DNA from: JAWKUK01 sp964402175
GTDB lineage: Bacteria; Planctomycetota; UBA1135; GCA-002686595
Assembly: GCA_964402175.1 (NCBI GenBank)
Contig: CAYOBN010000008.1
Location: forward strand, 1-64,000
Reading direction: 5' to 3'
DNA length: 64,000 nt
This document shows, piece by piece, positions 58,441-64,000 of the stretch. Under the pieces are notes generated by a model. The model was given only the letters and a program-made list of their open reading frames with translations, searched no databases and was not told the DNA's origin. Every line of letters starts with the position of its first letter. Within the stretch, counting starts at the first letter, position 1. The position numbers and the translations under genes are program-made.

Positions 58441-60477
58441 ATGACCGACCGGGACCCCGAGTCGACCGGTGCTGCGGCCCCAGCCAGCCTGGTGCCCGTG
58501 AGCCCTCGCACCCTCCTCGACACCGTCGACGACCCCGCCGACCTTCGCGCGCTGGCGGCCGCCGATGTACCGCGCCTCTGCGAGGACGTGCGCAAGTTCC
58601 TCCTGGACACCGTGCAGGCGACGGGCGGACACCTCGGCTCGAACCTCGGGATCGTCGAGCTCACCGTCGCGCTGCACCGGGTCTTCGACTTCCGCCGCGA
58701 CCGGATCGTCTTCGACGTGTCGCACCAGGCGTATCCGCACAAGGTGCTCACGGGTCGCAAAGACCGCTTCGGCACCCTGCGGCGCACCGGCGGGCTGTGC
58801 GGCTTCACGCACCCCGAGGAGTCCGAGTACGACCTCTTCCACACGGGCCATGCGGGCACGAGCGTCAGCCTCGGGCTCGGCCTCGCGACAGCGCTGGCCC
58901 GCGAGGAGGACCCGCCCCACGTCGTGTCGGTGATCGGCGATGCGAGCCTCGGCGCCGGCGTCGCGTTCGAGGCGCTCAACCATGCGGGCGCGACCAAGAC
59001 CCGGTTGCTCGTCGTGCTGAACGACAACGAGTGGTCGATCTCCAAGTCCGTCGGGTCGCTGTCGCGTTACCTCTCGCGCCTCCGCGCGAGCCGCTTCGTA
59101 CAGCGCGCCGGGCAAGAGACGCGCAGCCTGATCGAGGCGTTGCCGCTGATCGGTCGCCGCGCGTCGAAGGCCTTCGACGACCTGGGCGAGGTCATGCGCC
59201 ACGCGTTCGTGCCGGGCCACGTGTTCGAGGAGCTCGGCGTGCGCTACGTCGGCCCCGTCGACGGCCACGACGTCGCGTTGCTCGAGGACACGCTGCGCCG
59301 CGTGCGCGAGCTCGACGGCGTCGTGTTGCTGCACGTGCTCACCGAGAAGGGCAAGGGGCACCCCGACGGTCCGAGCCACCCGGAGCGGGTGCACGCCGTG
59401 AAGGGCCAGAAGCCCGCGGCGAAGGCCGACGCCGCGCCGAAACCCGAGAAAAAGGTCGAGAAGATCGAGCCGCCGAAGCCTCCGACGACCGCAGAAGGCC
59501 GACCGAGCGCCGAGTCGTCGGTCTCGTACACGAAGGTCTTCGCGGACGCCCTGATCGACCTCGCCGACCGCGACCTGCGGGTCCACGCGCTGACCGCTGC
59601 GATGCCGTCCGGTACGGGCCTCGACGCGTACGCGCTGCGCCATCCGACGCGCTTCCACGACACGGGGATCTGCGAACAACACGCCGTCGCGATGGCGGCG
59701 GGGATGGCCAAAGCGGGCCTGCGCCCCGTCGCGGCGATCTATTCGACGTTCTTGCAGCGCGGCTACGACCAGGTCTTCCAGGAGGTCGCTCTGCAGGACC
59801 TGCCGGTGACCTTCGCGCTCGACCGCGCTGGCCCCGTCGGCCAGGACGGCCCGACCCACAACGGCGTCTTCGACATCGCGTACCTGCGCACGCTGCCGAA
59901 CTTCGTGCTCGCCGCGCCGCGCGATGCGACGGACATGCGCCGGATGCTGGAGCTCTCCCTGCGCACCGACCATCCGTTCGCGCTGCGTTTCCCGCGGGGC
60001 AACGTCGTCGCGCGCGAGGTGCTGCCGGAGGGCGAGCGCCGATCGCTCGAGGTCGGTACGGCCGAGGTCCTGCGCGAAGGTGAAGCGGCGACCATCTGGG
60101 CCTATGGCTCGATGGTCGGGGTCGCGCTGGACGCCGCGCAGATGTTGGCGGCGCGCGGCGTCGAGGTCGGTGTCGTCGATGCGCGCTTCGCGAAGCCGCT
60201 CGACGAGGACCTCCTCGCGCGGCACTTGCGCAGCCACCGCTACGTCGTGACCCTCGAAGACCACCAGCGCGCAGGCGGCTTCGGCTCTGCGGTGCTCGAA
60301 GCTGCGAGTCGCGTGCCGGAGCTCGATGCACCGCTCGGCCGGGTCAAGGTGCTCGGGATCCCCGACCGTTACATCGAACACATGACGAGCCGCGAGGAGC
60401 AACTCGCGGCGGCGGGTGTCGACGCGGCCAGCGTCGAGCGCACCCTCGTGGCGCTCCTGCGGCCCGTGCCGCGCTGA
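58441..60477 (+). CDS. dxs: 1-deoxy-D-xylulose-5-phosphate synthase
   Basis: A 678-residue thiamine diphosphate enzyme that condenses pyruvate and glyceraldehyde 3-phosphate in the first step of the MEP isoprenoid pathway, which supplies undecaprenyl and quinones. TPP/Mg site: 'VIGDASLGAGVAFEALNHA' (165-183; GD...N). 'HQAYPHKVLTGRKDRF' and 'HTGHAGTSVSLGLGLA' are N-terminal marks. The catalytic transketolase part has 'DTGICEQHAVAMAAGMA' (Glu) and 'DRAGPVGQDGPTHNGVFD'. Between the two (about 320-357) is a Lys/Pro/Glu/Ala-rich linker ('KADAAPKPEKKVEKIEPPKPP'), longer than usual. ATG at 58441; a longer in-frame reading is unlike the family. nadK starts 12 bases after the stop. Confidence 0.97.
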   Translation: MTDRDPESTGAAAPASLVPVSPRTLLDTVDDPADLRALAAADVPRLCEDVRKFLLDTVQATGGHLGSNLGIVELTVALHRVFDFRRDRIVFDVSHQAYPHKVLTGRKDRFGTLRRTGGLCGFTHPEESEYDLFHTGHAGTSVSLGLGLATALAREEDPPHVVSVIGDASLGAGVAFEALNHAGATKTRLLVVLNDNEWSISKSVGSLSRYLSRLRASRFVQRAGQETRSLIEALPLIGRRASKAFDDLGEVMRHAFVPGHVFEELGVRYVGPVDGHDVALLEDTLRRVRELDGVVLLHVLTEKGKGHPDGPSHPERVHAVKGQKPAAKADAAPKPEKKVEKIEPPKPPTTAEGRPSAESSVSYTKVFADALIDLADRDLRVHALTAAMPSGTGLDAYALRHPTRFHDTGICEQHAVAMAAGMAKAGLRPVAAIYSTFLQRGYDQVFQEVALQDLPVTFALDRAGPVGQDGPTHNGVFDIAYLRTLPNFVLAAPRDATDMRRMLELSLRTDHPFALRFPRGNVVAREVLPEGERRSLEVGTAEVLREGEAATIWAYGSMVGVALDAAQMLAARGVEVGVVDARFAKPLDEDLLARHLRSHRYVVTLEDHQRAGGFGSAVLEAASRVPELDAPLGRVKVLGIPDRYIEHMTSREEQLAAAGVDAASVERTLVALLRPVPR

Positions 60478-60488
60478 AGGCGCCTTCC

Positions 60489-61397
60489 GTGGCTCCGCAG
60501 CGCGATCCGACCTACGACGTGCGCCGCTGGCCCGAGGCCGGCGCGGGCGTCGAGCGTGTGCTCGTGCTGGCGGACGAGCAGAAACCGAAGGTCGGCGCGG
60601 CGCTGCCGGAGGTCATGGCGTTCCTCGAAGGGCACGGGGTCGCGGTCGAGGCCCAGCACGACGTACGCGCGCTCGCGCGCGGTGAGGGCCTCGACCTCGG
60701 CACCGTGCCGGACCTCGTCGTCGTGCTCGGCGGCGACGGCAGCGTGCTCACCGCCGTCCAGCTCTTCCAGGACGCGCCCGTGCCGACGATCGGCATCAAC
60801 TTCGGCCGCGTGGGGTTCCTGGCGTCGGTGGAGGCCACCCGCTGGCGCGAAGGGCTGCTGGAGGTCCTGCAAGGCAAAGCGCTCGTCGAGCCGCGGATGC
60901 GGCTGACCGCGCGCCTCGAGCAGCGCGGCGCCGTGCACACTTGGATCGCCCTGAACGACGTCGTGCTGTCGCGCGGCTCGGGTCCGTCGATGGTGTCGGT
61001 GCGGCTCTTCGACGGCGGCGCGCGCGTCGCGGACTACCGCGCCGACGGCCTCATCTTCGCGACCGCCAGCGGGTCGACGGCGTACTCGCTGGCCGCGGGC
61101 GGCCCGATCCTCGCGCCGACGATGGCCGCGGTGGTCGTGACGCCGATCTCGGCGCACTCGCTCTCGCACCGGCCGCTCGTGCTCGGCGGGACCCACGAGC
61201 TCGTCGCTGAGCTCGTCGCGGCGGCTGAAGACGCCACCGTCGTCGTCGACGGCCGCGAAGCCGTGCCGGTCGCGGTGGGGGATCGCTTGGTCGTCACGAG
61301 CGGCGTCGCACCGTACCCGCTCCTGACGCTGCAAGCGCTGGACCCGTGGCGCCGGCTGCGCGACCGCCTCGGTTGGCGTGGCAACTTCGAGGAGTGA
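60489..61397 (+). CDS. nadK: NAD kinase
   Basis: A 302-residue cytoplasmic enzyme that phosphorylates NAD+ to NADP+ with ATP or polyphosphate. 'VVVLGGDGSVLTAV' (GGDGS 81-85) is the catalytic motif, 'IGINFGRVGFLASVEA' the second, 'DYRADGLIFATASGSTAYSLAAGGPIL' the NAD-binding conserved domain, and 'VVVTPISAHSLSHRPLVL' the dimer segment. The start is a GTG at 60489, 12 bases after dxs, so the genes are probably cotranscribed; NADPH feeds the MEP pathway, which makes sense of the pairing. Length is normal. Confidence 0.96.
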   Translation: MAPQRDPTYDVRRWPEAGAGVERVLVLADEQKPKVGAALPEVMAFLEGHGVAVEAQHDVRALARGEGLDLGTVPDLVVVLGGDGSVLTAVQLFQDAPVPTIGINFGRVGFLASVEATRWREGLLEVLQGKALVEPRMRLTARLEQRGAVHTWIALNDVVLSRGSGPSMVSVRLFDGGARVADYRADGLIFATASGSTAYSLAAGGPILAPTMAAVVVTPISAHSLSHRPLVLGGTHELVAELVAAAEDATVVVDGREAVPVAVGDRLVVTSGVAPYPLLTLQALDPWRRLRDRLGWRGNFEE

Positions 61398-61433
61398 CCG
61401 CGCCCGCGCTGCGCAGCGACAAGGTCGTCCGAC

Positions 61434-62162
61434 CTAACGCTCGCCGACGACGCGGCCGTCTTCCATGTGGACGACCCGCTGGCAGCGCGACGCGAGGCGC
61501 TCGTCATGGGTGACGAGGAGCAACGACGTCCCGCGGCGGCCCTGTTCGTCCAGTAGGAGCTCGAGCACCTTCTCGCCGGTCCCGCGGTCCAGGTTGCCCG
61601 TCGGTTCGTCGGCGATGAGGATCGTCGGGTCCAGGATCAGCGCGCGCGCGATCGCGACCCGCTGCTGTTCCCCGCCGGACATCTGCCCCGGTCGGTGCCG
61701 GATGCGGTCGGCGAGGCCGAAGCGTTCGAGCATCTCGAGCGCGCTCGTGCGCAGCGCCTTGCGCCGCGAGTTGTATTCCCCCCGCGAGAGGCCGATCAGC
61801 GCCGGGAGCAGCACGTTCTCCAGCGCGTCGAGCTCCGCGAGCAGGTGATAGAACTGGAAGACGAAGCCGATGCGGCGGTTGCGCAGCCGCGCGCGTTCCT
61901 CGGTCGGGAGGCTCCACGCGCTGGTGCCTTCGACGTGCACTTCGCCGGCCGTCGGCCGGTCGAGGAGCCCGAGGATGTTGAGCAGCGTCGTCTTGCCTGC
62001 GCCCGAAGCTCCCATCAGCGCGAGGCGCTCCCCGCGCGCGAGCTCGAGGTCGACGCCGTGCAGGATCGGCAGCGTGCGGCTGCCGATCTGGTACGCGCGT
62101 TGGACGCCCCGCGCGGCGAGCGCGATCGCGGCGGGTGCGCCGGTGGTCAGCGTGCTCTCCAT
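61434..62162 (-). CDS. lolD: Lipoprotein-release ABC transporter ATP-binding protein
   Basis: A 242-residue ABC ATPase of the MacB/LolD group. Walker A 'GASGAGKTT' at 51-59, Q-loop 'FVFQFYHLLAELDALENVLLP', signature 'SGGEQQRVAIARAL', Walker B 'LIADEPTGNLD' and H-loop 'LLVTHDE'. 'FVFQFYHLL' and 'LDALENV' are LolD-like. It powers extraction of lipoproteins from the inner membrane with LolC/E encoded just upstream; its ATG shares a base with that stop (TGATG). This window encodes several lipoproteins that may be its cargo. Ends 36 bases from convergent nadK. Confidence 0.93.
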   Translation of the reverse strand: MESTLTTGAPAAIALAARGVQRAYQIGSRTLPILHGVDLELARGERLALMGASGAGKTTLLNILGLLDRPTAGEVHVEGTSAWSLPTEERARLRNRRIGFVFQFYHLLAELDALENVLLPALIGLSRGEYNSRRKALRTSALEMLERFGLADRIRHRPGQMSGGEQQRVAIARALILDPTILIADEPTGNLDRGTGEKVLELLLDEQGRRGTSLLLVTHDERLASRCQRVVHMEDGRVVGER

Positions 62163-63553
62163 CACTCGTAACGCAGTGCGTCGACGGGGTTGAGGCGCGC
62201 GGCGCGCCAGGCCGGAATGGCGGCGAAGACGAGCGTCAGCGAGACCGCTCCGCCCACGATCCACGCGACGCCGCTGAAGGTCACGACGCTCGGGATGTGG
62301 TCGAAGAAGTACACCGTGCGATCGAAGATCTGCACGCCGAGGCCCTTCGAGAGCGCGCGCTCGATCGCGTCGATCTTCAGCGCCGCCCAGATCCCTGCGC
62401 CCGCGCCCAGCGCAGCGCCGAGGAACGCCTGCCACACGCCGATCATCAGGAACATGCCCATGACGCCGCGCGGCGTCGCGCCGAGGGCCGTCAGGATGCC
62501 GATGTCGCGGCGCTTCTCGCTGACCATCATCGAGAGCAGCGCAAAGATCGTGAACCCCGCGACGACGAGCACGAGCGAGAGCATGATGCCGAGCAGCACC
62601 TTCTCGTTCTCGATCGCCTTCAGGATGTTCTGGCGCCGGTCCTCCCAGGTCGTGATCTCGCGCAGCCCGTCGGCCGGGTCGTGCAAGAAGCCCGCTTCGT
62701 GCAGCTTGATGTAGAGGTCCCGCCGCACCGCCACTTTGTCGCGCTCGTAATCGACGAGCTTCACGAGGATCGCGGAGTAGTCGCGCGCGGCGGGGCCTTC
62801 GTTCACCCCCAGGTAGTCGGCGAGGTCGCGGCGGTCGAAGTACACCCGCTGCATGTCCATCTCGTTCTCGCCCGAGCGGAACGCGCCGGCGACGACGAAC
62901 GAGCGCTTGGACGGCTCTTCGTTCACCTCGCGTGTGTCGCGATCGACCGTCGCGGTCAGGACCGGGATCTCCTGGCCCTTCTCGAGGCCCCACACCCGTG
63001 CGAGCTGCTCGCCGACGATCATCGGCGGCTTCGGACGGCCGTCGGGCCGATAGCGGCGCGGCAGCTTGAACGGGTCCGCGGGATCGTCGGGGCGCAGCCC
63101 GAGCGTGCGCGCGCTCAGCGCGTCCTTCTGCAGGGACTCATCGAAGCTCGTCACGCGCCCTTCGCGTTCATGGTCCACTCCGACGAGCTCGACGAGCGTC
63201 AGCGCCTCCTGCATCGGCGTCTCCAGCGCGCGCGGCGCGAAGTCCGGCACGAGGAGGCCATACCAAACGAGCTGCGGCGTCGCAGCGACGACCCGCGGGT
63301 CCTCTTCGATGAGGGCCAGGAGCGCTTCGAGGTCGACCACCGGCCGCTGGCCATCGGCGATCGCCAGGTCCACGGGCGCGATGACGAGGTCGGCGAGGTT
63401 GCCCCGCAGGTGGTTCTTACTGGCCTGCACGAAACCCGTCATGATCGACAGGATCAGGATCAGCGCCGCGACCGCGACGAAGATGCCGGCGACGCCGATC
63501 CAGTTGGTCTTGCGCGCGCGCAAGTAGCGCAGGCTCAGGAAGGTCTTGAACAT
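62162..63553 (-). CDS. Lipoprotein-release ABC transporter permease (LolC/LolE type)
   Basis: A 463-residue membrane protein with the LolC/E layout: one N-terminal helix (about 20-45, 'WIGVAGIFVAVAALILILSIMTGF' after the 'LRYLRARKTNW' start), a large periplasmic domain (about 46-310) and three C-terminal helices from about 320 on, with 'SEKRRDIGILTALGATPRGVMGMFL', the FtsX-domain signature. The single permease gene suggests a LolF-like homodimer rather than a LolCE heterodimer, unless another copy lies elsewhere. It sits 1 base before lysS stop and overlaps lolD, as in many Gram-negative lysS-lol clusters. Confidence 0.93.
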   Translation of the reverse strand: MFKTFLSLRYLRARKTNWIGVAGIFVAVAALILILSIMTGFVQASKNHLRGNLADLVIAPVDLAIADGQRPVVDLEALLALIEEDPRVVAATPQLVWYGLLVPDFAPRALETPMQEALTLVELVGVDHEREGRVTSFDESLQKDALSARTLGLRPDDPADPFKLPRRYRPDGRPKPPMIVGEQLARVWGLEKGQEIPVLTATVDRDTREVNEEPSKRSFVVAGAFRSGENEMDMQRVYFDRRDLADYLGVNEGPAARDYSAILVKLVDYERDKVAVRRDLYIKLHEAGFLHDPADGLREITTWEDRRQNILKAIENEKVLLGIMLSLVLVVAGFTIFALLSMMVSEKRRDIGILTALGATPRGVMGMFLMIGVWQAFLGAALGAGAGIWAALKIDAIERALSKGLGVQIFDRTVYFFDHIPSVVTFSGVAWIVGGAVSLTLVFAAIPAWRAARLNPVDALRYE

Positions 63554-63554
63554 G

Positions 63555-64000
63555 CTAGGCGTCGTCCCCCGCGGGGTCGGCGTCCTGCGCCGCGATGCGG
63601 CGCATCGCGGGGAAGAGCAGCACGTCGCGGATCGAGTCCTGGCCCGTCAGCAGCATCACGAGGCGGTCGATGCCGATGCCGAGTCCGCCGGCCGGAGGCA
63701 TGCCGTACTCGAGCGCTTGCACGTAGTCGACGTCGACTTCGCCCGGCGCCTCGGGGTCCTTCGTCGCGACCTGCTCGGCGAAGCGGCGGTGTTGTTCCTC
63801 GGGGTCGTTCAGCTCGCTGAACGCATTGCCGAGCTCCATGCCTGCGACGAAGACCTCGAAGCGCTCTGCGATGCGCGGATCCTCGGGGTTGGCCTTCGCC
63901 AGCGGGCAGATCGGCGTCGGGTAGTCCGTGACGAAGACGGGCCCGATGAGGTGCTCTTCGACCGTCGCTTCGAAGACGTCGTTCATGAGCTTCCAGTACT
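63555..64000 (-). CDS. lysS: Lysyl-tRNA synthetase, C-terminal part (window edge)
   Basis: The last 148 codons of a class II lysyl-tRNA synthetase; the reading frame stays open to the window end (…Tyr-Trp-Lys-Leu-Met). Motif 3 is complete: 'GLGIGIDRLVMLLTGQDSIRDVLLFPAMR'. 'FVTDYPTPICPLAK' and 'RFEVFVAGMELGNAFSELNDPEEQHRRF' are typical LysS segments, as is 'ALEYGMPPAGG'. The enzyme charges tRNA-Lys. It is first in the minus-strand run lysS-lolC/E-lolD with 1-base spacing. The N-terminal anticodon-binding domain and motifs 1-2 lie beyond the window. Confidence 0.97.
   Translation of the reverse strand, partial: YWKLMNDVFEATVEEHLIGPVFVTDYPTPICPLAKANPEDPRIAERFEVFVAGMELGNAFSELNDPEEQHRRFAEQVATKDPEAPGEVDVDYVQALEYGMPPAGGLGIGIDRLVMLLTGQDSIRDVLLFPAMRRIAAQDADPAGDDA

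Noticed and set aside
57148..60402. 1084-codon minus-strand frame through the thioredoxin-like gene and dxs
   Set aside because: It crosses two recognised genes and the intergenic repeats, and has the Arg/Val/His/Glu-biased composition of antisense shadows.

Overview
The window is very GC-rich, densely coded bacterial chromosome. Several features point to a Planctomycetota bacterium of the marine, exopolysaccharide-rich kind. These are long secreted FG-GAP and BNR-type proteins, a C-terminal module with a 'YCSAVANSTGFPG...NLCLGGNIGRG' pattern that I associate with planctomycete secreted proteins, M14-like proteins with an internal Asp/Gly-rich 'DDDEDGRVGEDPPDDLDGDG' stretch, and long overlapping gene runs with GTG/TTG starts. 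The assignment is an inference; no 16S rRNA is present.

Layout. 0.2-9.7 kb: an FG-GAP repeat lipoprotein, a bifunctional formiminotransferase-cyclodeaminase (opposite strand), a GNAT acetyltransferase paired with a polysaccharide deacetylase, and a secreted BNR/sialidase-fold protein. 9.8-15.5 kb (minus strand): a seven-gene run with a NodU/SxtI-type O-carbamoyltransferase, an SGNH hydrolase, a GT39-like membrane glycosyltransferase and four very small proteins. Several pieces look like the SxtJ and SxtK (DUF5989) partners of the saxitoxin carbamoyltransferase, one of them fused to the hydrolase. 15.7-19.7 kb: an HtrA-like protease, tRNA-Val(GAC), alanine dehydrogenase and UppP. 19.8-22.8 kb: two overlapping genes for divergent, probably inactive M14-like proteins. 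23.0-28.6 kb: the prkA-yeaH-spoVR stress operon and a Cas4/RecB-like iron-sulfur nuclease. 28.8-33.1 kb: four glycosyltransferases. 33.1-42.0 kb (minus strand): a glycosyltransferase-like protein, a lipoprotein and a giant AsmA/DUF748 protein whose gene contains a 100-N assembly gap flanked by 12-bp tandem repeats.

42.2-54.2 kb: a Pel exopolysaccharide operon in the order pelA(deacetylase part)-pelB-pelD-pelE-pelF-pelG. All junctions overlap. PelC and the PelA glycoside hydrolase domain are absent. PelD keeps an RxxD c-di-GMP site next to a destroyed GGDEF motif, so the operon is probably switched on after translation by c-di-GMP. 54.3-61.4 kb: a small lipoprotein, a beta-CASP ribonuclease, a CPBP membrane protease, a thioredoxin-fold protein, dxs and nadK. 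61.4-64.0 kb (minus strand): lysS (cut by the window edge)-lolC/E-lolD.

The common theme is the cell envelope. Sugar chains are built (GT2/GT4/GT39, PelF), exported (PelG/PelB), deacetylated, acetylated or carbamoylated, and supported by undecaprenyl phosphate recycling (UppP), lipoprotein release (LolCD) and an AsmA-like lipid-transfer candidate. The two most interesting loci are the sxtIJK-like carbamoylation cassette and the reduced Pel operon.
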